Source: Trema orientale (taxonomy: Eukaryota > Streptophyta > Magnoliopsida > Rosales > Cannabaceae). From it: a DNA stretch of 64,000 bases. The DNA is taken from positions 452,322 through 516,321 of the forward strand of contig JXTC01000184.1 in NCBI GenBank assembly GCA_002914845.1, in the 5' to 3' direction. A program made the translations under genes and the position numbers. This document shows positions 1-11,386 of the stretch, piece by piece. The first letter of the stretch is position 1. Every line of letters starts with the position of its first letter. The notes under the pieces were generated by a model. The model searched no databases. It had not been told where the DNA came from and saw only the letters and a program-made list of their open reading frames with translations.

Positions 1-1189
1 TTGGTCAATTCTGTTTAAAATTATAATGTGAAATGATAAAATAATATTTTTTTTAAAATATGATAATAAAATCCTTAGTAAAAACTAATCAGACTATCAA
101 ACTACCTCTTTAACTCTTTAAAAAAAACCCCAAAATAGTTTCTTTTCGAAAGTTTTTGTACGCTATTGTATAAGTAAATTTTAATATTCGACATTTAATT
201 AAGGTGTTTGATTGTACATTTAACGCGTATTTAACTGATTGACCGGTGGTACTCAGGCCATTTGCAAGTTTAATTGACAAATGTGAATAATAAATACTAT
301 TTTTGAAAATATTTAGAAAAATACCACCAAGAGTTTTCAATGTCTCACACTTTAGGCTTGGATTGTTGTAAGAAGCCCAACATGAACCTTATACATTGTG
401 TTATTCCAGATATTAGATTACTGTATAATTCCTCAATAAATATCATTTTTTTCTTCCTGTAATAGGCAGCGACGGATCTATGAAGGGTTGATTGGGGGCA
501 AATATGCCCCACTCAACTTCTTGAATTTTTTATTGGGTGGGTCTATTTTCAAATTTTTGTCTACTTTCCCGCTTATTAATATAATTTTTTAGTACAAAAT
601 ATCCTTGTATGAAATTACACAAAAGTACAGGAAATTATATTTTTTGAGGGAAAAAAAATCCCTAATACACATCTATTGAACACCAAGTATTAGCCACTGA
701 ACATCATTGATCCTTCAGCCTTCCCATGTGTCTGTTGGAGTTGTGAGTCGGTTGTTTGGTCATTTAGTTGGTTGCTTCATCCTTTTTTTGTCTGCTTAAT
801 TTTCTTGTTTGTTTTCGTGGTTAGTTACTCTAAGGATTATTGCGCACCCTCAGTTTCTTCCGTTTAATTTATTAAAACTTATCTTGCAATAGAGAAAAGA
901 TAAAAAGAAATTTATAACTCATTTAGTTACCTTTTACCTTTTTTGGAGGACTGTTGGATAACTGTCGCATTATATCTAAAATGAAATAAAGAATATATTG
1001 TTTACGGCCAAATATGATCTCTTTACAGAGTCATTATTAGTTGTGGAATTTTTTAGATGTTTGCATACTAATCATAAACATTATATATATACTAATGTCA
1101 CTAAATGAACATAATTCAAAACATGGAATTTATTAACATCAAACAGATATCAAATAATCCGATAAATATTGTCAATATATAATGTCAAA
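1..1189. other. Intergenic, AT-rich, no gene seen
   Basis: AT-rich sequence without a credible coding exon. Around 467-530 there is a motif (GCAGCGACGGATCTA followed by GGGGGCAAATATGCCCC) that resembles the end of some hAT-type elements, but no matching opposite end was found, so it is not called as an element. Nothing else could be supported. Confidence 0.5.
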
Positions 1190-1500
1190 CTAATAATTTG
1201 CTTTATAAAATATTATTCCAACAGTACTGGTACAGAGAACCATATGTCCAAGCATGGTTTCAAATATAGATGCAAGAAGCCAGCTTATGACAGCTTGAAT
1301 GATCTACAACAGATAGTATACTTCAAATTCAAATGCTGAATTGAGGAAAAAGCACCACTACTATTGGATTTCCCTTCTCCAGGTTGAAGAGAATGTATTG
1401 CTCAAGACAAGGAGGAGTAGCAGGAAACCTTCCAAATCATCCGAATGTAAAGTAGGTAGTATCTGTGAATGTTAGAAGGCATAGTTATTCCGATCAACTT
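1190..1500 (-). pseudogene. Ty1/copia gag relic (UBN2-type), degenerate
   Basis: Read on the minus strand, the stretch gives broken peptide blocks typical of copia gag N-terminal regions. One is DRNNYAF, a stop, then HSQILPTLHSDDLEGF, matching the usual 'L..NNYLLW..QVLP.L..H.LEGF' pattern. Further on comes a block ending SWLLASIFETMLGHMVLCTS, matching the 'SWLLSSISE.ML.H.V.CTTS' pattern. At least two in-frame stops separate and interrupt these blocks, so this is a dead fragment. No intact protease, integrase or RT, and no LTR, could be tied to it. The family assignment rests on remembered motif patterns and not on a search. Confidence 0.55.
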
Positions 1501-2393
1501 CAAAGCAAGAGGAACAAACTGAGAGAGAAACAAAGGACCTTGAATCACCATGAATGAGGCATTAAGCTCTCATACTAGTTGAGAAAAATAGAAAAACTGA
1601 AAGTAATAGAACCAACAGAGAGTAAAATGGAAGAGTTAATTTTTTGTATTTAACAGAGTCAATGATCTGTTAGCCTAAACTGTGTTATTTATAATGTAAC
1701 CGTACAAAGCCTGACAACATAAGCTGAACAGAAAGCTTTCTTTTGCAATAGCTGATATGTGTGCATTTGTGCTTATATTTTGACCAATTTCTCTGCATTA
1801 TTTGTTAGTTTTCTTGTCATTTCTAGGTTTGTTTTATATTTGTTTTTAAAATGTTTTCTAGGTATTTTGGAGAAGGAATAAAAAGAGTTAAAACTGAGCT
1901 GAAATGGGCTAAAAAAATAAAAATAAAAAAATAAAAACTGAAACATGGTGGAAATTTAAAAACTAAGCAGAAAAGTAGTATTTTTGCAAAAATCTAGAAA
2001 ATCACCTTAAGCTGAGTTCCGCGGCGCCAAGAATCGGGAAAAAGTGAGGGATTACACCGACTTAAGGTGTTTTGATACTTTTGGACTCTAAGACTTCATG
2101 AAACTCTTTCAATTACTTCTAAAGTCACAACAACTGAAAATAGGACTCTCTAAGTCAGATGAAAACATACTTTGGAAACTTTAGATACATAAAAATATAT
2201 CAAAATCTAGAGGACGAGAGAATCAAGAGGACAAGAAGAGCTTGGAGACTGGGAGTTCTGCCCTACAATCATACAACGTTTTTCTTTTCTTTCTCTTTCT
2301 TTTTTCTTTGTTCTTGTTATCTAGCATTAAGGAATGGTTGTTTAATTTTATAGATTTACTAGATTAGGTCTTAGTTAGGTTAAGTTTAAAGCC

Positions 2394-3378
2394 CACTACT
2401 ACAGAAAATATTTTCCACGTCACTTGTAGGGTGATGTGATAGAGAAACTATGTCACTCCATAAACGACGTAGAAACGAGTGACGTAGTAGCCCTACGTCA
2501 TACTATACCACATCGTTTATATAGAAAGTGACGTGGTTTGCTGACTTACCACATCGCTTGTATAGAAAGTGATATGGTAGCTAAAATATCTGACAAATTA
2601 TTAGTTACTAGGGTCCTACCACGTTGCTTTTTTAGGAAGTGACGTGGTAGGTGTCGTCTTCCTCCCTGCATACTCGACCGGTATAGATCACAGTGTCCTA
2701 AAAAATCTTGAGTACCCCACAAGTCTCTTCATAGATCAGACTAATGATATGCTTCACACCACCTCTACGAGCCAAATGCCAAATCACCAACCTCGTGATC
2801 TATTGTCCAAACCTTTATAGTGTCGCTTCGCTCCTCCATTGCCTCTGTTTGGCGCCTAAACATTGTCGATGATGATTGGAAACTTCAAGAATCTGCACCC
2901 GAAAGATCAAAAAAGACTGTTGCATAAATTTTCAAAGACCTAAAACTAGAAAAAACTAAAATAAGAGAGAGTGGTATCTGAAATTCGAAATGGGTAGAGT
3001 TTGAATGATAAGGTATTGAAAATTTTGGGTCTATTCTAATTGAGGTTGGGGGACGATTTGCTGGGGTTGATGGTTTTGAATGAACAGTCATGATGGAGTA
3101 CTTTTTGTGGGTATGGATAGATGACGTGGCTAGTATAAGCCTTCTACCATGTCGTTTTTGCAAAAAGTGATGAGATATTAAATAAAATAATATACTACGT
3201 CACTTTCTACAGAAGCGACATGGTACATGGCCTAACTATGTGGCTCGTTACATAAGCAACATGGTAGAATCTGTAATCACGCTACTTTTAAATGATGTGG
3301 TGTGAGAGTTCAACCACGTCACTTTCTTTGGAAAACGGCGTGGTTCAAGTGACATCGTTGGTCCATTTTTTAGTAGTG
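2394..3378. mobile_element. Non-autonomous CACTA (En/Spm) element
   Basis: The element begins CACTACTACAGAAAA and ends TTTTTTAGTAGTG, which are inverted repeats of the CACTA type. It is flanked by the 3-bp direct repeat GCC at 2391-2393 and 3379-3381, the duplication length expected for CACTA transposases. Both ends are filled with short sub-terminal repeats in both orientations built around ACGTCACTTTCTA and ACGTGGT, for example near 2415, 2530, 2640, 3195 and 3315. These are typical transposase-binding arrays. At 985 bp it has no transposase gene, so it would need a partner in trans. Frames inside it are not genes. Confidence 0.85.
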
Positions 3379-3970
3379 GCCCTAGACATGATATTTAATT
3401 GATTATTTTTCAGATTATATATATATAGCAATTTTTCATGCAAAATTGCTTATCTTCTTCTATGTTTTATTGTTTATGATATCTATTTATGATTTATTTG
3501 GATGCGTGAACCAAGTGAACTAGATAGATCTTAATAACTAGATTAGAAACTAGATCTGTAATTTTCTAGGTTTTCTAGTATTGTTAAAATTATAGTTAGA
3601 GTGAATTGTATAATTTTATTTGACTATAATGAAGAATAAAATCTAAGTTCAAGATAATCTGAGCTTATGTAATTGTTACCTAGAATCAACCAATTTTCCT
3701 ATTCTTAATGTGTTAATTAGATTTAACTAAGAGAGATTGTTTGGATTTGTCTAATTAATAGAGTTTAGATAGAGAGCCTATTTTATCTAGTGAGAATTTG
3801 GTAGAAAACAAAGTTAACAGAGCTTTTATTGTTATATCTGTCGATAGTTTTGGTTGATGACTAATAATAGGATTTGGTAATTAATTTAATAGGAGTGTCT
3901 AATGGTGACGAATGATCCTTTAATCCTTTAAGCTATTTATTTTATGTTATTTATTTGTACTTTATTTTTT

Positions 3971-4122
3971 GGGCGTGTCTACAGTAGGGGCGTCCCTACG
4001 TAAGGTCCTGTTTATACACCGTTTGATGGAAATCTGTGTATAAACAGATTCGCCACAGATTCCCATCAAACGGTGTATAAATAAGAGCCTTACGTAGGGG
4101 CGCCCCTACTATAGCCGCCTCC
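3971..4122. mobile_element. 152-bp Mutator-type MITE (copy 1)
   Basis: This is a nearly complete hairpin. The left end GGGCGTGTCTACAGTAGGGG pairs with the reverse complement of the right end GGAGGCGGCTATAGTAGGGG, and pairing continues through CCCTACGTA and the block around CCGTTTGATGG. A 9-bp direct repeat TTATTTTTT lies on both sides (3962-3970 and 4123-4131). That length fits Mutator-like transposition, although this repeat is low-complexity. A second copy of the same family at 41846-42017 has a more informative 9-bp duplication. Confidence 0.75.
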
Positions 4123-4986
4123 TTATTTTTTTGTTTCATTAGGCTTTATTTTAGATTATAAACCCCTTAAAATTATGGGTTAATAATTTAATAATTAGAC
4201 TAATTCTTCGTAAGATTGACTGTTGCTACTGTTATACTAGGTTAAATTAATATAAAAATAGAAAAGAATTAATGTAGCTGACACAGCAGCAAAAAAACTA
4301 AGAGAAATTACACTAATAGAAAAGCCACGGCAGCTTATTCCACTAACTCTCTAACATTCCTTTAAAATGTGATGATTTTTTCACGTGACGCAACAATAGA
4401 AAAATAATTTAGGATAGTGTCCAATCGAAATTGAGAATTACGAGTCAAAACATTAGGATGACTAAAACTGGAGATCGATAGAGAAATTACCCCAATTAAC
4501 AAAAGGATGGAATGCAAGTTTTGACATATGGTATCTAAATGGCTAGTTATTTTTTATTCTCAGTCCTTCAAATACATATTGTACATGCCCTTATTATATA
4601 TTAAACTACTAGTTATTTTACTCCTATTATTGTCTGACATCTAATATTATATATAATATTATAAGTATATCTTGTGTACGATAGAGAATACCTCGACCTT
4701 CTTAATTAGGAAGTTTGAAAAATAAAATGCCTATTTTGTCATAGTCTTATAAGAAGGAACACGATATATATCCAAGATCAAATCATTGTTGTATGAACTT
4801 TTTTTTCCCCTTCTTTTTGAGTGTCATGATTGTATAATTTTTATGAGTTTGGTTTGAAATTAAGGGAGATAGGTAGAAATATTGGTCAAAGAGCGTTTTG
4901 TCCCCCAATGGCACTAAACTGTAGATTGGTAGAAAAACCAGAAAAAGGACGAATACAAATAGGACTTCACTTTAATGGGTGCTCAT

Positions 4987-5003
4987 GTAGTACACAATAT
5001 TAA

Positions 5004-5036
<33 letters not shown>
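4987..5036. repeat. (TA)n microsatellite
   Basis: A run of alternating T and A of roughly 45 bases just 5' of the Tourist-like element. It is a simple repeat with no further signal. Confidence 0.8.
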
Positions 5037-5039
<3 letters not shown>

Positions 5040-5073
5040 CCAAGCATCAAATTATCTCAGTCCTATCAAATAA

Positions 5074-5868
5074 GGCCATGTTTGGCACGTTGGATTGGGA
5101 TTGGGATTCGGATTATTTATCCCAGTCTTATGTTTGGAGATGAATATTGACCGGATAATTAGTCCATTGACCCAAAATAATCCGATATGTTGTAGGATAA
5201 ACAATCCCGAGTGAAACGGTGGGATTACTTATCCTTTGATTATTTTCTTTTCCAACTCTCATCTCACGACACAAACACAGCAGCTCTCACCCTCCCTTCC
5301 TCGCATCGTCTATTCTCCTTCCTTGCACCGTCCCGCTCCCTGCCCATCGTCGTCGAGCTTGTGACATCGTCGCCGCCATGCTCACGCTGCCACTGCCACC
5401 TCTTCGTTTTCACCACCAGTCCCCACCACCCGAGTCGCCATGGGTCTGTCGAAAAAGCAAAGCTACATGGATATCCAGAAGCAAGAAGAAGACGAGGCAG
5501 CAAAACGCCATGGATCTGCCGAAAAAGCAAGGTTGCTTTCAGTATTACTGATTGTGTTGTCTGGCTTGATGTTGTTCCAAACTGGTCAATGATATTGTTG
5601 ACCAAGATGTAATTGTTTCCTCTGATAAATAAAATTCGGAAGTTTGGTTTTAAAAAAATTCTGCTCTAAGGTTGAGATATAATTAAATGATTTTGGTGCT
5701 TTTATATCACTCACCTTCATTTATACTCTCATCACTCAGATGGCAACCAAAAGAANTTAGTCCGACAGTTTACCAAACATAGTATTGGATTAGCATAATC
5801 CAATTCAATCCTATCGTTTCTAGTCCAGTCCATGTAATCCAGTCCAATCCTACGTACCAAACATGCCC
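5074..5868. mobile_element. PIF/Harbinger (Tourist-like) non-autonomous element
   Basis: The ends GGCCATGTTTGGCACG and, reverse-complemented, GGGCATGTTTGGTACG form imperfect inverted repeats that continue into matching GGATTGG-rich sequence for about 40 bp. Each side is bordered by TAA (5071-5073 and 5869-5871), the 3-bp target typical of PIF/Harbinger elements. No transposase is present. The centre (about 5260-5600) is much richer in G+C than its surroundings and is open in two opposed frames (133 codons plus, 113 codons minus), plus a third plus-strand frame giving MGLSKKQSYMDIQKQ and then a hydrophobic stretch. It may be captured host coding sequence. I do not recognise the source. Confidence 0.7.
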
Positions 5869-7089
5869 TAAAGGGATAATATATATAGCCGCCTCCTTAT
5901 ATAATATACTACGTTTCGTCCTTTTTTTTTAAAAAAAAAAAAAAACCTTTTAGTAATATTAAATAGAACCTTTTATTTTTTCGTTTCCATTTAAATCTCA
6001 TCGTAGATCTCTATATATAGTCAAAATTAGAGTTATAATTATTGAAATCAAATGGTTTTAACTTTCGAAATCAAATAACAAAATTAAAAAAAAAAAAGAA
6101 ATTTAAGTGTATTTGAAGGTTATTACAGTTAGATTTCTGAGAGATTACAAATCATTTTTTGGTTTATATGGTTGCTTTTTTGCTTTTTTTTTTTTTTATG
6201 CCAATTGCCAATTTAAAGAATAATAATATTTATGCAATAATTTTAAACTCATATTCTATCCGTATATGTGAATTTGGTGAGATTTAACAGAAAAAAATAA
6301 ATATAAGATTTTATTTGATATTAATAAAAAAAGCGATTTTTTTTTTTGTTTTTTGTATTTTTTGTTAATAGGCTAAACTTCATGGTTTCTTTTTTTTTTT
6401 TTTTAATATCATCCCATCAAATTAATCTAATAATATGAACTGAAGGAAATTTTTGCGTATTGCACAAGATTCAGTACAAGTATAGTTTTTTCTTTTCTTT
6501 TTTTAAAGCACTATATATGTATTTGTTAAGGCTATGTTTGGTAGAAAGGAAAAAAAAAGATAAAAGAAAGAACAGGAGAGAAAAGTAGAAAGAATATAAA
6601 AAAATAGTTCTTTGGTAAGAAGGAAAAGCAAAGAGAAGAGAATAGGGGAAGGAAAAAAACTAGTGGGCCCTATACAAATAATTTCCTCAAAAATGGAGAG
6701 AAAAGTGAAAAAAAAAAAATTGTTTAAGTAGTGGGTGGAATTAAATGTACAAAAATATGCTTACATATTAAATTTAAAATACAAATAATGAGGGTAAAAT
6801 AGTTGTTATAAGATAACTAATGGGCCTCTTCATTTTGGTGTTTTAATTATTTATTGGGTGGCTCTATTGCCACTAATTTTTTTTCTTTCCCCACCCTCTT
6901 TTTAAATAATTACTTATTTACAAAAATATCCTTTTATGAATTGACATGAATATCTTCATATAGTATTAAATAATTAAAACTCTTATCTCTTAGCACACCC
7001 CCCAATTACGTACAACAACCCAATTACGTACAACAATCGTATGATACTTTGCTCAAAATTTTTTAAAAAAAAAAAATCAAAATTTTATG

Positions 7090-7340
7090 TTTTTCTTTTA
7101 AAGGTTTTTTTTGGTGAGCCAACAGTTAGTGTTTTATTTTTTTGTCTTTTTGAAGGAAGGGGGGAGAGGGTGGGAACCAACTATTCTGAAACTCTTTCTT
7201 ATAATTTTTTTTTTTTGTTTGAGAACCAACTGTATTTTTTTTCTTATAATTTTTTATGTTCTTTTTAGTTTGGGAACCAACTGTGTTTTTTTTTTAGGGG
7301 GAGAACCACCGTTAAGAAATTTTTTTTTTTTTAGAATTTA
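7090..7340. repeat. Short tandem repeats around GGAACCAACT
   Basis: Four imperfect copies of a 55-70 bp unit, each starting with a form of GGGAACCAACTGT followed by a T-rich stretch and CTTATAATTTTTT. The open frames here come from the T-runs and are not genes. Confidence 0.6.
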
Positions 7341-7940
7341 AGAACTAACAAGTTATGTAGTTGTAAGATCCAAAAAAAAAAAAAAGATCATTAGTTTTCT
7401 CAATTTATACTGTTGTTGTAATTTCTAAAAGAAGAAAAAAAATCTAAAAAGTAATTTATATATTACAGGTGGAAAAAGAAATATTTAACAAGGGGTATTT
7501 TTGTACATAACATAATTTTATAAGGTGTGTGGAAAGAAATTTTAAAATAATAGAGGAGTATATTTAGATGAGGTGAGGAGAGGGAAAAAAAAAAAGAAGG
7601 TGGCTCTATATTTATTTTTATTTTCTTGTGATGGGTTTTTAATAGTTTTTAATCAAGAGATGAATATAATTTCATCAATCAAATATTGTTATACAAACAC
7701 AATTCACCATGCACAAATATCATATTATAAATGATCTGTGAGAATAAACAAATAATAAATCCAACCATCAGTTCCTATTTATGAAAGATCATGAAGGAAT
7801 GAATTGAGCACAAAATATAATTGATTGATGTGCACTTAAACCCACGTACGGGTGATACAATAAAGTTACCTCTAAGAGATTTCTCTTAAGCTCTCTTTCA
7901 AATCACCCTCCACACTGCACTCGGTTCCTTCAATTATATA

Positions 7941-8605
7941 TGTTGTGGAAAAAAACTATTTGTCATAGGAAAGTGCGAGCAAAAGCGTTGACTGCACGCA
8001 GATGGTTAGCTTGAGAAGTTCTACTCGCCAGCATTGACAGCAAGAAATCTATTCGCAACTAGCAAGCGCTCACTGTCGTTTGTTCACGACTTGGTCACAA
8101 GACAACTAGTGAGCTCATTATCATCTGCTCGCAAATGGAGACAATTGGCGAGGAGAACACTCAACGTGTTGGCACTCCGAAAACATGCTTGCAACCTCAA
8201 AAAATTTTCCGAAGACAGATAACTCGACCAATATTTGGATAATTATCATTTACTGAGATAATTTATTCAAATTTAAACAGTTAAGTAATATTTGTATTTA
8301 TCTTATTATTTCAGAGATAATCATGCTACCTCAAGTGATGTGTGCAAGACTTGTCAACTATAAATAAGAGCCCTCATTTATATTTTTGAATAAGTTCACA
8401 AACACACTAATTTATTGAACTGAAAATATAATTCTGTATACACTCTCTTTACAATAAACGATAATGGACATAAGTCATCTTTTTAGGGTTGAACCATTAT
8501 ATATAAAATTATTGTCTTTTTATTTTTCTATAATTTGCATATAATTTGATCGGATTCGCTCTTATAGTCTAGTTATTCATTCCGTTGACAAAACCACTGT
8601 CAACA
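7941..8605 (+). mobile_element. Solo LTR (665 bp)
   Basis: The unit starts TGTTGTGG and ends CTGTCAACA, so it has the TGTTG/CAACA short inverted termini of an LTR. It is flanked by the identical 5-bp repeat ATATA (7936-7940 and 8606-8610). Inside are a TATA box (TATAAATA at 8359-8366) and, downstream, the GGTTGAACCATTAT-type motif common in the R-U5 part of plant LTRs. These features set the transcriptional sense as plus. No internal retrotransposon sequence follows, so this is the product of LTR-LTR recombination. The superfamily (copia or gypsy) cannot be told. Confidence 0.75.
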
Positions 8606-8610
8606 ATATA

Positions 8611-11376
8611 GCAACAAATCATCTATAAAGATCAATCTTCGACGATATAAAATATTTGTCTAAATTGAATCTCAAAGCTTCAGCTCTAGAAGAGATCTAC
8701 AAATTTCCACACACACACACAAATAACTAAATAAAAATAAAAAACAAAACGTACATGACTCTAGAATTATTTGGGAGAAAATGTCAATAGGTCTAAAATT
8801 TCCTCACACATACAAATGAAATGGTGGTGGATTCTGTGTGACTATTAAAATAGTTGTCATTCTCTCCGAAAGTAAATGCTAATGCCAACCATGCTTTTTA
8901 GCTAATGTAGCTAAATGAGAAAGCCTCTGTGTTAGGGCTTGTCCAGATCTAAGCAAGGAGATTGAAGTTAAGAAACGACTCCTTGCAGGCTAATGAATGC
9001 TAACAAAAGAATGAATTGAATGAAAAAATCTAATAGAAGATCAGAGTACCGGGATCCAAAAGATCTTTCTCTCCACCTGGTTAGAAATGGAGAGGCAAAA
9101 CTCACAAAGAGTAGAAGAGAGTAGATAGGGGTTTCAACTTTTATTTTATTTGGTTAAACGTATTAATGTGTAATCTAATTATTAATCAAGGAAACTAATA
9201 ACAATGATTAGTCAAAATATTCAAAAACAATTTTTGGCCTCATTTTAATGTTTAAAATTAAAATAGACACTGCTATAATTAGTCAAAAATTAATTGAATA
9301 GAACTTAGAGGGTGCTAGCTTTTTAAAACGTTTATGATAAGGAGAAATTTGCAAGGGGAAAAAATATTAAGCTAAAAGAAAAAGATGGGACATTTGCATA
9401 AATAACAGATTTTAGTGAAGATATTTGTGATTTAGCAATTATTTTAAAGTTTTTGGGAAATTAGCAGTTTGAACATTGATTAAAACTCCAGCAGAACAAG
9501 AAAAAGGAAAAGGAAAAAGGGAAAAAGCTGTGGCATTCAACAATAAAACTATTAACAAACCTATAACTAAAAAGTAACCGCCAAAACAAAAGTTCCAAGC
9601 ACCAAAAAGACTCCCAACCTAATTTCCTTAAAAGTTGGGCACACAACCGTTATATGTAACAATGGACGTCCAAAAAGCCTTCCTTTAAGGCAATTAAATT
9701 TAACCTCAGCAAGTAATTATGAAAAGAAAAGGAAAACAAACTTAATACTAAGTCTACCCTGTAAGTGTGTGAGACTGAGTGATGGGTGAATGAGATAGGG
9801 TAGAGATTGAATAGTAGGTCAGGAGTAAACTCTTAAGTGTGTGAGTTATTTTCCTTTAATTTGTAATAAGCGGAGATAATTAGTTTAGTCTCATTTTAAA
9901 AAAAAAATGAAAAAAATAAGAAAAGACTTAAATAGTGATTTTGTAAATATTTCCAATAGCTACAAATGAAGATACTACCAATAGGTATAACCATGTCATT
10001 CCTTATTTCCCATACAATGTTTTTTGTTAAAGTATGGAAATCATCTTTTTTTTTTTTTTCCCCAAAAGAGAGCCATTAACATTTTTTCTCTCTCTAATGG
10101 TTCGGTTAATTTTTTTTCGCTTTTTTCATTTATCTAAATGAAGTGTTGATTATAGAGTAATATAAAGAGAGCAATTAGTTGTCTTTTTAATTGATAAGCA
10201 CATGAATATGGTGTTTATCACTTAAATATTCGGCAATAAATACCATACGTTAAATTCCTAATTCTTTTTTTTTTATATATATAGTTAATGTTCTAAACTA
10301 AATGGTTAAAGAAATTAAATATATGATAGATTGTATCTATATTGTGTCTATAGTAGAGATTTACAAAGAACTATTATTTATAAAAGGCCAACTTATGTCA
10401 TTTATTAGCCATTTATGAGGAAATGAATCAATTTAAATACGATAAACATTGGCATCTTAATGGTAAGAGTGTTCACTTAAAAAAAAAAAAAGTGTTAACA
10501 ATGCTTTTTTTTTTGTTTTTAAAGCTCTTATACTAGAGGAATCAGATTAAGAAATCAATTAAAATTATATATACAAATAATTACAAATCAGTAAAAATAA
10601 ATAAATAAATACTTTAAATTTTTTTGAGCCACCTAACCACTAAATCAAAACCGTTAAATCTATATCCACTGTCAAAATATTTGTGACTATTGATAGATAA
10701 ATATTAAAATTCCTATTATTAGAGTCTGACTCATATATATATAGTAGAGATTCAAATAGTGATTTCTGTCAAATCACTATGTATCGGTAAAATGCATTTA
10801 ATTTATATGGATTATGGGTTATATACAAAAACTAATTAATCATGAAGATTTTTTTTTTTAAACAACAATTCATTAAATGATAGTCATTAGATCAAAACAT
10901 CTACCCACATTTCCTTTTCATTGTCAAAATGTAAGGTTCATTTGATCTGGACTTTGGTGGACTGTACTTATCCACCGACATATTATGTTTCTGACTAATA
11001 TAATTGCAGTTTTCTAATAGAAAAAGAATTATGATTTATGGACATGGGTTGATTATTTGTCTCGCCACTTAGCATTTTGACCTAACCATGAATACTGTGT
11101 GGGTCTTAGTTACATGAAGTAGGAAAGCAACGTAGTAGATTTATTTTCCAACCACATTTATTATTGTATAAAAATAATTCGAGATTATTGAGAAATTGTT
11201 TCGAATCCTAATTTCCTATAGGGCCAACGTTATCTGATTTTTTTTTTTTTTTTATCTACCATCTAAGTAATATGGTAGTAGACTTACTATTCCATACGTA
11301 ATGCTATTAATTTGATAGATAACACTTTGTTTTTCAGGTAATTACAAAGGAACATTTTAACTACTACATTATATAA
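8611..11376. other. Intergenic, AT-rich, no gene seen
   Basis: There is no credible exon. The only structure noted is a relic of a SINE 3' end near 9800-9908. Many A- or T-runs and short TA repeats are present. Confidence 0.5.
9800..9908 (+). mobile_element. Degenerate SINE 3' end, related to the copy at 39860
   Basis: TCAGGAGTAA is followed by CTTTAATTTGTAATAAG, then a T/C-rich stretch, then an A-run. The same order occurs at 39931-40060 in the well-preserved SINE. The tRNA-like 5' part with A and B boxes is not recognisable here, so the copy is truncated or heavily decayed. Confidence 0.5.
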
Positions 11377-11386
11377 TATGAAAAAG

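Larger units (their letters stand above)
1760..4260. other. Probable old LTR-retrotransposon-derived spacer, interrupted by younger insertions
   Basis: The sequence around 1780-2390 and 3380-3970 has the composition and motifs seen in untranslated and LTR regions of plant Ty3/gypsy elements: long T-rich stretches, then TAGATTTACTAGATTAGG-like and 'aatgatcctttaatcc'-like motifs. No TG..CA ends or target duplications could be fixed, and no coding domain remains. A CACTA element (2394-3378) and a small MITE (3971-4122) inserted into it. This is an inference of low certainty. Confidence 0.25.

Noticed and set aside
5211..5612. 133-codon plus-strand frame as a real gene
   Set aside because: It lies wholly inside a Tourist-like element, has an opposed long frame of similar quality, no recognised domain and no supporting splice or promoter signals.
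6527..7620. A third Tourist-like element starting TAAGGCTATGTTTGG
   Set aside because: Only the left tip was found; the right tip and TAA partner are missing or too decayed.
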